Shown here: piece by piece, positions 24,150-32,813 of the stretch
How the letters are laid out: each line of letters begins with the position of its first letter
How positions within the stretch are numbered: the first letter of the stretch is position 1
NCBI GenBank assembly: GCA_028712885.1
Contig: JAQTPK010000018.1
Location: forward strand, 1-50,114
Direction of reading: 5' to 3'
Length of the DNA stretch: 50,114 bases
Source: Syntrophales bacterium
GTDB lineage: Bacteria; Desulfobacterota; Syntrophia; Syntrophales; UBA4778
Translations under genes and position numbers: made by a program
Notes under the pieces: generated by a model
The model's input: the letters and a program-made list of their open reading frames with translations, nothing else
Databases searched by the model: none
Told to the model about the DNA's origin: nothing

Positions 24150-25628
24150 ATGTATTGCGTTCCGAGCCCGAAGAGGCCCAAAAAGAATTCCGTTTCGCGC
24201 CGGCGCAAGCCGGAAAAGTCCGAAAAAAACGGCTGTTCCACGGACGCGGCCCAGTGCATGGACAGGAACTGCGTGCTGCTGTCCCGCATCATGGATACGA
24301 CTCCGGCGGGCATCCTGGTCGTCAACCGCGAAGGACGGATCCAGTTTGCAAACAGGCGCGCGGAACAGGTTCTGGAACTCAGCAGAAAAGACCTGAATGG
24401 CGGCGGCTACGCCAAACCGGCCTGGAAAATGACGGACGGCGCCGGGAACAGGCTTCCCGAAAATGAACTCCCCTTTTACCGGGTCATGTCGCAACAGGCT
24501 GCCGTATACGATATCCGGCACGCCGTCGAGTGGCCGGACGGACGCCGGGTTTTTCTTTCCGTCAACGCGGCCCCGCTGCTGGAGCATCCCGGGGAGATCC
24601 GGGAAATTGTAATGACGTTTGAAGACATCACGCGGCAGATCGCTTCCGACGATGCTCTTCAGGAAAGCGAGGCCCGGTTCCGCGCCATCTTCGATACGGC
24701 GCAGGACGCCATCTTCATGAAGGATCAGTCGCTCCGGTACATCATGGTGAATCCCGGCACCGAAAAACTGCTGGGGCGGCCGGCCGCCGACGTGATCGGA
24801 AAAAAGATGATGGACATTCTGGGGGAAGATACGGCGCGCACGATTGAAAGCATCGAAAAGAGGGTGCTCAACGGCGAGATCGTCAAGCAGGAATATCCGC
24901 TCTGCATGAACGGCAGCGTAAAAGTCTTCGAAGCGATAAAGACGCCGATTCGCAACGGATCCAACCGGGTCGTCGGAATCTGCGGGGTCTCGCGTGATAT
25001 CACGGACGCCAGGAAATGGCGGCGAGAGCTCGAGGAGAGCTATGACAAGCTCCGCAAGACCATGAAAGGCACCATCCAGGCGATGGAAAGAACCATGGAA
25101 ATGCGGGATCCCTATACGGCCGGACATCAGCAGCGGGTAGCCGGGCTGGCGTGCGCCATGGCTCATAAAATGGATCTTGGCAGGGATCAGATAGAAGGCA
25201 TTTATCTGGCCTCCGTCATCCACGACATCGGGAAAATATACATTCCGGCCGAAATCCTGAACAAGCCCTGCAAGCTCAACGAAATCGAGTTTGTCATCGT
25301 CCGGACCCATCCGCAGGTCGGCTACGATATCCTTAAGTCGGTCGATTTCCCGTGGCCGATCGCCCGGATCATCTATCAGCATCACGAGCGCCTGGACGGA
25401 TCGGGTTACCCTGAAGGGATCACCGGAAGTGAAATCCTGATAGAGGCGAAAATTCTGGCAGTCGCGGATATCGTGGAGTCAATGGCCTCCCACCGGCCGT
25501 ACCGTCCGGCAATGGGGATCGACAAGGCGGCGGAAGAGATCCTGGCCCGGCGGGGACACCTCTATGATCCGGACGCGGTCGACGCCTGCCGGAAGCTGAT
25601 ACTGGAAGACAATTTCCGCTTCGACTGA
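24150..25628 (+). CDS. PAS-PAS-HD-GYP domain protein, probable c-di-GMP phosphodiesterase
   Basis: The 492-residue cytoplasmic protein has a Lys/Arg-rich start, two PAS domains (about 45-165 and 170-290), then an HD-GYP domain (about 305-490). The catalytic signature is present: GHQQRVAGLA, VIHDIGKIYIP (HD pair plus Lys), HPQVGYDIL, YQHHERLDGSGYP (HHE and the GYP variant) and ADIVESM. HD-GYP enzymes hydrolyse c-di-GMP to pGpG or GMP. GGAGG precedes the ATG. Its stop codon lies inside the terminal repeat of the 25627-25753 element, suggesting that element was inserted at the gene end. Confidence 0.92.
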   Translation: MYCVPSPKRPKKNSVSRRRKPEKSEKNGCSTDAAQCMDRNCVLLSRIMDTTPAGILVVNREGRIQFANRRAEQVLELSRKDLNGGGYAKPAWKMTDGAGNRLPENELPFYRVMSQQAAVYDIRHAVEWPDGRRVFLSVNAAPLLEHPGEIREIVMTFEDITRQIASDDALQESEARFRAIFDTAQDAIFMKDQSLRYIMVNPGTEKLLGRPAADVIGKKMMDILGEDTARTIESIEKRVLNGEIVKQEYPLCMNGSVKVFEAIKTPIRNGSNRVVGICGVSRDITDARKWRRELEESYDKLRKTMKGTIQAMERTMEMRDPYTAGHQQRVAGLACAMAHKMDLGRDQIEGIYLASVIHDIGKIYIPAEILNKPCKLNEIEFVIVRTHPQVGYDILKSVDFPWPIARIIYQHHERLDGSGYPEGITGSEILIEAKILAVADIVESMASHRPYRPAMGIDKAAEEILARRGHLYDPDAVDACRKLILEDNFRFD

Positions 25629-25753
25629 CAGACTGTTTTAAAACGCCCAGCTGCCGTGTTGCGCTTCGCCCTCCGGTGCTCACATACACAAAAAGTATGC
25701 TGCGCTCCTCGGGCTTGCGCGCCTTGCATCTGAGCATTTTAAAACAGTCTGTC
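25627..25753. repeat. 127 bp palindromic dispersed element with 17 bp perfect ends
   Basis: GACAGACTGTTTTAAAA (25627-25643) is the exact inverse of 25737-25753. The interior is also roughly self-complementary around a CACAAAAAG centre (…CACATAC / GTATGCTG…), so the whole unit can fold into one long imperfect hairpin. The left end overlaps the HD-GYP stop codon, and the right end lies 38 bases before gspF. A related end, ACAGGCTGTTTGAAAACGCC, occurs at 8102-8121. It may terminate transcription before the secretion operon. Confidence 0.7.
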
Positions 25754-25791
25754 GGTCAATCGAAATTCAGCCCAAAAGGGGTTCATCTTAA

Positions 25792-27018
25792 TTGGCGGTT
25801 TACGAATATAAAGCCCTGGACACGAATGGCAGGAAACTCAAGGGCATTGTCGATGCCGGAAGCATTGTCGCCGCCCGGCAGAGATTGAGGGAGAGCGGGA
25901 TTTTCCCCGTTGAGTTTCGGGAGGCGACCGTCTCCCGGAAGGGAGATCCGCTGTCCGGCCGGTCGGTGACGAGCTTTTTTAACCGGACCGGACCGGCGGA
26001 AATATCGGCCATGACGCGGCAGCTCGCCACTCTGCTGGGGGCCGGTCTTCCCCTCGTGCCGTCGCTCAATATTCTCGTTGCCCAGACTTCGCATTCCCAG
26101 CTCAAGAAGATCCTCGCCCAGATAAAGGAAGAGGTGAACGAAGGGAACAGCCTGTCGGGGATTCTTTCCAGTTTTCCGCGGACGTTCCCTCCCTTCTACG
26201 TGAACATGGTGCGCGCCGGCGAGGCTTCGGGAATGATGGAACTCGTCCTCGAAAGACTGGCGGACTTTTTCGAGCGGCAGCAGGAGCTCCGGAGAAAAAT
26301 CAAGACGGCCCTCGCTTATCCCATGTTCATGTTCGCGGTCGGCTGTCTCATCATGTTCTTCCTGGTGACGTTCGTCGTGCCCAATATCACGCAGGTGTTT
26401 GAAGAGATGAATCAGACGCTGCCGCTGATCACCATCGCCCTGATCGCAGCCAGCCGCTTCTTTCAGAGCTTCTGGTGGATTCTCCTGGCCGTAACCGTCT
26501 CTGCCGCCGTCTTGCTGAATTATGCCGCCGGGACGCCCCGCGGAAAACAGCGGTGGGACCGTTTTAAGCTCGGGCTGCCGCTCATCGGGGCGCTGACCAG
26601 AAAAATGGCCGTCGCCCGCTTCAGCCGCACCCTGGCGACTCTGCTGGAAAGCGGCGTGCCGCTGCTGAACTCGCTCGACATCGTCAAGAACATCGTCGGG
26701 AATTCCCTGATCCGGGACGCCGTGGAAAACGCCGGAAAGGAAATTGAAGAGGGGCAGAGCCTTTCGTCGCCCCTGGCTCGATCGGGTCTTTTTCCGCCGA
26801 TCGCGACGGAGATGATCGCCGTCGGCGAGCAGAGCGGAAATCTGGAAAACATGCTGTACCGCATCGCGGATGCGCATGAGAAAGAGGTGGAAGCGAGCGT
26901 TTCCGTGGTCACCTCGATCATGGAGCCCGCCATGATACTGATCATGGGACTGGTCGTCGGATTCATTGTCGTCTCCGTCCTCCTTCCGATTTTTGAAATG
27001 AACCAACTTGTTCGATAG
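25792..27018 (+). CDS. gspF: GspF, T2SS inner-membrane platform protein
   Basis: The 408-residue polytopic protein of the GspF/PilC family starts at TTG 25792, with AAAAGGGG upstream. MAVYEYKALDTNGRKLKG is the standard N-terminus. Two T2SSF domains (about 70-193 and 272-395) each carry the MxRQLATLL / SRTLATLLESGVPLL pattern. Three membrane helices lie near 170-190, 220-240 and 375-398. It anchors the pseudopilus assembly motor. This is the first gene of the secretion operon in this window. Confidence 0.95.
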   Translation: MAVYEYKALDTNGRKLKGIVDAGSIVAARQRLRESGIFPVEFREATVSRKGDPLSGRSVTSFFNRTGPAEISAMTRQLATLLGAGLPLVPSLNILVAQTSHSQLKKILAQIKEEVNEGNSLSGILSSFPRTFPPFYVNMVRAGEASGMMELVLERLADFFERQQELRRKIKTALAYPMFMFAVGCLIMFFLVTFVVPNITQVFEEMNQTLPLITIALIAASRFFQSFWWILLAVTVSAAVLLNYAAGTPRGKQRWDRFKLGLPLIGALTRKMAVARFSRTLATLLESGVPLLNSLDIVKNIVGNSLIRDAVENAGKEIEEGQSLSSPLARSGLFPPIATEMIAVGEQSGNLENMLYRIADAHEKEVEASVSVVTSIMEPAMILIMGLVVGFIVVSVLLPIFEMNQLVR

Positions 27019-27030
27019 ATGAGGGGGAAA

Positions 27031-27477
27031 ATGCTCAAAAGAAAAGAAAAAAGAAGCGGCGGGTTTACTCTGATCGAGCTGATGGTCGTGCTTGTCATCC
27101 TCGGCGTGCTCGCGGGACTGATCGTGCCCCGCATAATGGGGCGCCCGGAGGAAGCGAGAAGGCAGAAAACCATAATCCAGATGGAAAGCATCGAGACGGC
27201 GCTTAAGCTCTATAAACTGGACAATGGAAGCTACCCGACGACGGAGCAGGGTCTGCAGGGACTCGTCGAACAGCCTGCGACGGGGGCAATCCCCCGAAAC
27301 TGGAGGGAAGGCGGATATCTGGAAAAAGGCAAAATTCCCAAGGACGCCTGGGGCAACAACTATATCTATGTGTCGCCGGGAACGCACGGGGAATTCGATC
27401 TGAGCTCGCTGGGAGCGGACGGCGAGCCCGGAGGGGAAGGCAAGAACAGGGACCTGAACAACTGGGAAAATGAGTGA
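27031..27477 (+). CDS. gspG: GspG, major pseudopilin
   Basis: This is a 148-residue prepilin with a short basic leader and the cleavage/methylation site SGG-FTLIELMVVLVILGVLAGLIVP. The conserved PTTEQGL, WGNNY and DLSSLGADG segments (calcium-binding C-terminus) identify the major pseudopilin. ATG 27031 is preferred to 27019 because GAGGGGG lies between them; the earlier start would add four residues. It overlaps gspH by eight bases. Confidence 0.96.
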   Translation: MLKRKEKRSGGFTLIELMVVLVILGVLAGLIVPRIMGRPEEARRQKTIIQMESIETALKLYKLDNGSYPTTEQGLQGLVEQPATGAIPRNWREGGYLEKGKIPKDAWGNNYIYVSPGTHGEFDLSSLGADGEPGGEGKNRDLNNWENE

Positions 27478-28021
27478 GAAGGGATTTACTTTCATCGAGC
27501 TCATGGTGGTTCTGGCGCTGGTCGGCGTTCTGCTCGCCGTGACGGTCCCCAAGGTGAGGGAAAACCTGACGGAGGACCGTCTCGGTTCCGCCGCCAGGAA
27601 AATAGCGTCCCTGAGCAGGGAGCTGCGGAGCGAAGCGGCCCGCGAGAACGAGGACTCCTTCCTCCGGATAGACCTGGACAGGGGCTGCTTCTGGAAGTTC
27701 CGCTCAAGTCTTTCGCCGGAGAAAAGCACGGACGTGAAGAAGTACGCGTTCTGCCTGCCCGCGGACGTCCTGATTGTGGACGCCCATCCGTACGGGCAGG
27801 ACAAGAAGAAGGAGGGGGAGACCGCCGTCCGGTTTTCCAGAAAAGGATATGCCCAGCCCGCCGTTATTCACCTGGCCCATGGGGACAGGCAGGTTACGGT
27901 GGTCATTCAGCCGTTTCTGAACGCGGTCGCAATTCACGCCGATTACGTCGACCTCTGGGAAAAGGAGGAAGGAGCGAAGACGCCCGTGCAGATGCTCTCG
28001 GAACAGGATTCATCCGGATGA
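27470..28021 (+). CDS. gspH: GspH, minor pseudopilin
   Basis: The 183-residue prepilin begins MSEKG-FTFIELMVVLALVGVLLAVTVPKV, with Glu at position +5 after the cleavage Gly. A variable beta-rich C-terminal domain follows (about 40-170). It lies between gspG and gspI with overlaps at both ends, which fixes its identity better than similarity does. Confidence 0.88.
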   Translation: MSEKGFTFIELMVVLALVGVLLAVTVPKVRENLTEDRLGSAARKIASLSRELRSEAARENEDSFLRIDLDRGCFWKFRSSLSPEKSTDVKKYAFCLPADVLIVDAHPYGQDKKKEGETAVRFSRKGYAQPAVIHLAHGDRQVTVVIQPFLNAVAIHADYVDLWEKEEGAKTPVQMLSEQDSSG

Positions 28022-28413
28022 AGCCCGTGCGCAGAGTCGGGAGCGCGGGCGGGGACGGATTCACCCTCGTGGAAATCATGATCGCCATGACGATCCTGGC
28101 GATCGCGCTCGTGGCGGCCCTCAAATCCCAGGCCGACAGCATTTCCATGGAGAGCCGGTCCAGGATCGGCGCAACGCTCTGCCTGCTCGGGCAGGCGAAA
28201 ATGGCGGAGATCGACAGCGAGGAGCCGGCCGGGATAGCGCCCGGGCGGGGCGATTTCGGACCTGACTTTCCCGGTTATGAATGGCGGCTGGAGGTCTCCG
28301 ACTCGGGCGTCCGCAGCCTGAAGCGCATCGACCTCACGGTAAGCTTCGGAACGAAAAGGGACCAGCGGCTGGATCTGGTTTCCTACCGCTGCCTCCGGAA
28401 GGAACAGGGTTGA
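28018..28413 (+). CDS. gspI: GspI, minor pseudopilin
   Basis: The 131-residue prepilin has cleavage site GDG-FTLVEIMIAMTILAIALVAAL, then the short GspI domain with ISMESRSRIGATLCLLGQAKMAEI and a typical YEWRLEV strand. It starts in the last codons of gspH (four-base overlap). GspI initiates assembly of the pseudopilus tip with GspJ and GspK. Confidence 0.92.
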   Translation: MKPVRRVGSAGGDGFTLVEIMIAMTILAIALVAALKSQADSISMESRSRIGATLCLLGQAKMAEIDSEEPAGIAPGRGDFGPDFPGYEWRLEVSDSGVRSLKRIDLTVSFGTKRDQRLDLVSYRCLRKEQG

Positions 28414-28416
28414 TAT

Positions 28417-29040
28417 TTGCGCCAGAGCGGATTCACTCTTCTGGAAGTACTGCTGGCGGCTTTCATCCTGGCCGTCGTGTTCTCGACCGTGTTCGCGGCC
28501 TATCACGGAACTTTCCGGCTGGCCCAGGATACGCTCGCCGGCAACGAAATGCACGGAATGGCCCGGACCGCGCTGGAAAGAATGACCAGGGATCTCGAGT
28601 CGGCCTGCTCCTACGGGGGGGCTTACCGCTTCGTTCTTTCCAGCCGGGAAGTGGAGCGCAGCGTATTCCCCGTCCTGTCTTTCCACTCGGGCTCGGGCCT
28701 GGACCTTTCGGGCCGGGGAATGCCGGCGTGGACAACCCATATACGGTACCACGTGGAGAAGGATGATGCGGACGGTTACGTCCTCATGAGAACGGACGCA
28801 TCGACGGCCGCGGGATTCGCCGTCTGCGGAAAGCTGCACTCCCTCAACTTCACCTTGACCGACTCGGAGGGCAGGTCTTCCGATTCCTGGGATTCGGAAT
28901 CGGACAAGGAGGGACGGAGAGGAAAAATTCCCGCGCTCGTGCAGATCGACCTGAAACTGGACAGCGGCCGGCCGGACCGGCGGCCTTACCATTTCATGAC
29001 GCGGGCGCGGATCGGCGCGGCGCAGACGGAGGCTAAATGA
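28417..29040 (+). CDS. gspJ: GspJ, minor pseudopilin
   Basis: The 207-residue tip pseudopilin starts at TTG 28417, three bases after gspI. A very short leader (MRQSG) precedes FTLLEVLLAAFILAVVFSTVF. The ALERMTRDLESA helix and the later Tyr/Phe-rich strands match GspJ. The last four bases overlap gspK. Confidence 0.92.
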   Translation: MRQSGFTLLEVLLAAFILAVVFSTVFAAYHGTFRLAQDTLAGNEMHGMARTALERMTRDLESACSYGGAYRFVLSSREVERSVFPVLSFHSGSGLDLSGRGMPAWTTHIRYHVEKDDADGYVLMRTDASTAAGFAVCGKLHSLNFTLTDSEGRSSDSWDSESDKEGRRGKIPALVQIDLKLDSGRPDRRPYHFMTRARIGAAQTEAK

Positions 29041-30005
29041 TGTCTTCCCGCAGAAGGAACGATTCCCCCGGAATAGCGCTCGTGACGGTGCTGCTCATCA
29101 TCGGGTCCATTATAGCCGTAACGCTCGAGTTGAACGCCTCTTCGCGGGCGGAGATCAGCGAAACCGCCAATATGCGCGACCGCCTGAAGGCGGCGACCGT
29201 CGCCAGATCGGGCTTCGAATTCGCACGGACCGTCGTTTCGGAACAGGATGCGAATTTCGACTCGCTCCTGTCGAAGTGGTCCCGGAGCGACGTCCTTTCC
29301 GCGTTTTCTTCGTCGCTTTACGCGGAAGGCTATTTCAAACTCCAGGTGGAGGACGAATCCGGCAAAATCCCGGTGAACAGTCTCGTTCTGGACGACGGTT
29401 ATAACGCGGAGGTCAGGGACGTGATGGTCCGCCTGCTCGGCCTGCCCGAATTCGGCCTCGGCCCCGACCGCGCCGCCGGGATCGTAAACGCCGTGAAGGA
29501 CTGGCTCGATGCCGACAGCATCGTCACGGAGCCCTCTGAAAAAGATCAGCGGGAACCCTATCCGTCGAAAGACGGCGCCGTCGATTCCCTGGAAGAGCTT
29601 CTGCTGGTCCGGGGGATTTCCCCCGAGCTGTTTTACGGAAAGGGAAAGGCGCCCGGGCTGGTCGATCTGCTGACGATATACGGTGACGGCAGAATCAATA
29701 TCAATACGGCGCCGTTGCCGGTGCTGAAGGCCCTCGCTCCGGGGATAACCGCCGATCTGGCGGAGCAAATGGACAAATACAGGCAATCGGAAGGGAGCAA
29801 CCTGTCCGATTCGTCCTGGTACAGAAAGATCCCCGGCCTTTCGGGGATAAACATCAGCTCCGGACTGATCACTGTCAGGAGCAGTCACTTCAAAATCCGC
29901 TCCACGGGTTTCATGAATGGAATGAGCGAAACCGTAACGGGTATCGTGCGGAGGGGGGAAGCTCCGGGAGGACTGCAGGTCCTTTCCTGGAAGGTGGAAC
30001 AATGA
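29037..30005 (+). CDS. gspK: GspK, tip pseudopilin
   Basis: The 322-residue protein has an N-terminal GIALVTVLLIIGSIIAV hydrophobic segment, lacking the +5 Glu as is usual for GspK. RLKAATVARSGFEFA and the large inserted alpha domain follow, with DESGKIPVNSL, KDWLDAD and GRININTAP, the standard GspK signatures. It caps the pseudopilus with GspI and GspJ. Confidence 0.94.
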   Translation: MMSSRRRNDSPGIALVTVLLIIGSIIAVTLELNASSRAEISETANMRDRLKAATVARSGFEFARTVVSEQDANFDSLLSKWSRSDVLSAFSSSLYAEGYFKLQVEDESGKIPVNSLVLDDGYNAEVRDVMVRLLGLPEFGLGPDRAAGIVNAVKDWLDADSIVTEPSEKDQREPYPSKDGAVDSLEELLLVRGISPELFYGKGKAPGLVDLLTIYGDGRININTAPLPVLKALAPGITADLAEQMDKYRQSEGSNLSDSSWYRKIPGLSGINISSGLITVRSSHFKIRSTGFMNGMSETVTGIVRRGEAPGGLQVLSWKVEQ

Positions 30006-31417
30006 AGGCAAAATTTCTCGGACTCGATATCGGCCGGCACACGGTCAAGGCCGTCCAGGTAGAGCATGGATACAGGGGAAACGCCCGCGTGACCGGGACC
30101 GCGCTTGTCCGGATCGGGGAAGCGGGCGGACTCCGGCAGGCGATCGAGTCGGTGCTGGCAAGGCTGAAGAGCGGAACATGCATCACGGCGCTGCCTGCGG
30201 GCATCTTTTCCTTCCGGAACGTCCGGCTGCCTTTCCGGGAGAAGAAGAAGATAGCCCAGACGCTGGGATTCGAACTGGAGCCGCTGATCCCATACCCTCT
30301 TGAAGATGTCGCAGTAGACTTCACGATTACTTCCCGGAACGGCGGCTCGGAAATCCTGGCCGCGGCCGTCCTGAAATCGGCAGTTTCGGAGCGCCTGGAG
30401 GTCTTCGGGGAAGCGGATGTGTCGGTCATCGATATTGAACCCGTTCCGGTGGCCCTTGCCGTGCGGACGAGGATCGGACCTGGTGAAAACGGGATCGTCC
30501 TCGACATCGGGTCCGGAGAGACCGGGGCCGTGTTCATGCTCGGGAGCCAGATCGTCCAGATCAGGGCCTTCCCCTGCGGGGCAGGAGACGGAAGACCGGG
30601 CGGGGACGGCGGCATAAAGCAATTATTGGATCGCCTGGAGCAGACCCTCAGGTTCTTCTCCGGAAAGGACGGGGATTTTTCGCCGAACGTCGTCATTCTG
30701 ACGGGTAGCGGCGCGACGGAAGAAACCGCCGCCCTTATCCGCAGGCGCTTCCGGACCCGGGCGGAAATTGCGGACGTAGCCGCGACATGCGCTGTCCGGC
30801 TCGATCCCGGGATAGGGCGCGTCTGGAAACCGGCGCTGATGAATCAGGCCCTCGCCCTCGCCCTTCGCGGCTCCCGGGGAGCAGGCGGGTTCAACATGGT
30901 TCCGGGGGTGCAAGGCAAAAAGAAATTCTTCCGGGAGCATGTGAACCGCCTTAAAAAGGCGGCCGCGCTTTCGGCCCTTTTCGCGCTCGTGCTGGGGATC
31001 AACTGGGGGGCCGGCCTGTACATGGATTACATGTATCTCGGGAAGTTGAAACAGGGGATAGCGGCGGCCTTCACAAGGCAATGCCCGGATGCGCCGAGGA
31101 TCGTGGACCCCGTCCAGCAGCTCCAGGCGAGAATAGACGAGGCGAAAAAATTCGCGCGGAGCGGCGCCGGATTCCTGGACCTGCTCCAGGAAATATCGCG
31201 TCTGGTCCCGGCGGAAATCCCTCTTTTGATAACCGGAATTTCCCTGGACGGAGCAAAGGTCGAGCTCAGGGGAGAAACCGCGGGCATCGAGGCGGTCGAG
31301 ACGGTTAAGCGGGAAATCGGACGCTCCCAGCTGTTCCGGGAAGTGACAGTGGACGCGGTGAATCAGAAAAAAGACGGCAACAGGGTCGAATTCGAGCTGA
31401 GGATGACTTGTGAATAG
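30002..31417 (+). CDS. gspL: GspL-like (PilM/PilN-type) T2SS platform protein
   Basis: The 471-residue protein has an actin-like cytoplasmic part of PilM/GspL type: FLGLDIGRHTVKAVQV at the N-terminus, VLDIGSGETGAVFM about residue 165, and VILTGSGATEE about 235. One membrane helix follows (about 318-338), then a PilN-like periplasmic ferredoxin-fold domain. GspL recruits the ATPase GspE to the platform. It overlaps gspK by four bases and gspM by eight. Confidence 0.88.
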   Translation: MKAKFLGLDIGRHTVKAVQVEHGYRGNARVTGTALVRIGEAGGLRQAIESVLARLKSGTCITALPAGIFSFRNVRLPFREKKKIAQTLGFELEPLIPYPLEDVAVDFTITSRNGGSEILAAAVLKSAVSERLEVFGEADVSVIDIEPVPVALAVRTRIGPGENGIVLDIGSGETGAVFMLGSQIVQIRAFPCGAGDGRPGGDGGIKQLLDRLEQTLRFFSGKDGDFSPNVVILTGSGATEETAALIRRRFRTRAEIADVAATCAVRLDPGIGRVWKPALMNQALALALRGSRGAGGFNMVPGVQGKKKFFREHVNRLKKAAALSALFALVLGINWGAGLYMDYMYLGKLKQGIAAAFTRQCPDAPRIVDPVQQLQARIDEAKKFARSGAGFLDLLQEISRLVPAEIPLLITGISLDGAKVELRGETAGIEAVETVKREIGRSQLFREVTVDAVNQKKDGNRVEFELRMTCE

Positions 31418-31988
31418 GATAAAAGACTTCTGGACCAAACTGGGGAAAAGGGAGCGTTATGCGCTTGGCGCGGGCCTTGCCGTGATCATTCTGTTTTTTG
31501 CCGTGAATTCCGCTCTCATCCCGCTCATCGAGGCCGGGGGCAAACTGCAGAGATCCATCCGGAGCAGCGAAAAAACCCTCAAGGAAATTACCGCGCTGAG
31601 CTCGGAATTCGAGGGCTATAAAAAAGACCTCGAACTGGTCCGGTCCGCCCTCGCCTCCAGGTCTCCCGGGTTCAGTCTCTATTCCTTCATCGAGCAGAAG
31701 GCCGGCGAAGCCGGTGTCCGCTCGAACATCAAAAGCATGCGCCCGAGCCGCTCGCCTCTTTCCGCGGAGGTCGAGGAGTCCGTTCTCGAGATGGGCATGG
31801 ATAAAATCACATTGAATCAGCTTGTCCGTTTCCTGCATGCCGCGGATTCCGCTCCGGACGCCGTCCGTTTCCGCAAGGTTTCGGTCCGCCGCAGCGCGGA
31901 AGATCCCAGGTATCTCTCCGCGCAGTTTCAGATCGCGACTTATCAGAAAATCCGCAGTGAAACGGCTTCACCAGGGAGGACTTCCTGA
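31410..31988 (+). CDS. gspM: GspM, T2SS platform protein
   Basis: This is a 192-residue bitopic protein. A short cytoplasmic stretch (FWTKLGKRERYALG) is followed by one membrane helix (about 16-36), a coiled coil (LQRSIRSSEKTLKEI) and a small ferredoxin-like periplasmic domain. It is identified mainly by the WxxLxxRER start and its place after gspL. It overlaps gspN in the sequence TGATG. Confidence 0.85.
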   Translation: MNRIKDFWTKLGKRERYALGAGLAVIILFFAVNSALIPLIEAGGKLQRSIRSSEKTLKEITALSSEFEGYKKDLELVRSALASRSPGFSLYSFIEQKAGEAGVRSNIKSMRPSRSPLSAEVEESVLEMGMDKITLNQLVRFLHAADSAPDAVRFRKVSVRRSAEDPRYLSAQFQIATYQKIRSETASPGRTS

Positions 31989-32812
31989 TGGGAAAATATT
32001 TCAAGGCCGCCGCAGCAGCGACCCTCGCGCTGCTCATCGCCCTGTTGCTGCTGGGTTCATGGCTTCTCTTCTCGCCGGATCGCCTGCGAAGCGGCATAGC
32101 CTCGATGCTCTCCGGGAAGGGCGTTTCCGAGGTCGCGATTTCGTCCTGCCGGCCGGCATTCCCCCTCGGAATGCGGATGAGCGGAGTGGCCGTGCGCTTC
32201 AGAAAAGGAGCATCCCTGGAAGCCGGCGAGCTGGTTGTCCGGTTCCGCTTCGCTTCGCTCCTGGGAGGACGCCTCTCCCTCGATTTCGATGCAGGGGCTT
32301 ACGGGGGAAGAATCAACGGGAAGCTGGAATTCCTGCGGGCTTTTTCGGCCTCCGGGCCCTTCCGGCTCGCCCTGGATTTTGCCGGTATCCGGGTCAGCGA
32401 ATGCAAATTCCTCGACTCCCCGGCGGGACTTCTGAAAGGCGGGATCGCGCGCGGGTCCCTCGACTATCGGGCCGCGGCCGGCCGGAATTCCCAGGGAGAA
32501 GGGGCGTTGCGCATCGCGGTGAGGGAAGCCGATTTCAAATCCGGAATCCCGGCCCTGGCCGGGGGATTCAACTCCGCGGAGGCGGAAGCTTCGTGGCAGG
32601 GGAACGCCATGCAAATCCGGAAATTTCATCTGTCGGGACGGGATGTGCAGGGAAGTTTCCGGGGGCGGGTTTTCCTCCATGACGATTTTTCCCGGAGCAG
32701 GCTTTCGATGAAGGGTGATTTTGCCCCCGCCGGCAACCCGCGCCAGGCCTTTTCCGTGGTCGTTACGGGGACCGTTGCCGAACCGGCGGCTAATCTGATT
32801 CAGGACGGGTAG
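31988..32812 (+). CDS. gspN: GspN, T2SS accessory protein
   Basis: The 274-residue protein has one N-terminal membrane helix (ALLIALLLLGSWLLF) and a periplasmic beta-rich, AsmA-like repeat region (LDFDAGAYGGRINGKLEF and similar strands), as in T2SS GspN proteins. GspN is present in only part of T2SS lineages and its role is not settled. Its start overlaps the gspM stop codon. Confidence 0.82.
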   Translation: MGKYFKAAAAATLALLIALLLLGSWLLFSPDRLRSGIASMLSGKGVSEVAISSCRPAFPLGMRMSGVAVRFRKGASLEAGELVVRFRFASLLGGRLSLDFDAGAYGGRINGKLEFLRAFSASGPFRLALDFAGIRVSECKFLDSPAGLLKGGIARGSLDYRAAAGRNSQGEGALRIAVREADFKSGIPALAGGFNSAEAEASWQGNAMQIRKFHLSGRDVQGSFRGRVFLHDDFSRSRLSMKGDFAPAGNPRQAFSVVVTGTVAEPAANLIQDG

Positions 32813-32813
32813 A

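Noticed and set aside
25783-27804. 673-codon antisense frame across gspF-gspG-gspH, and similar long antisense frames at 33670-35754 and 21560-22906
   Set aside because: All oppose genes with clear family motifs and tight operon overlaps; they arise from codon bias.
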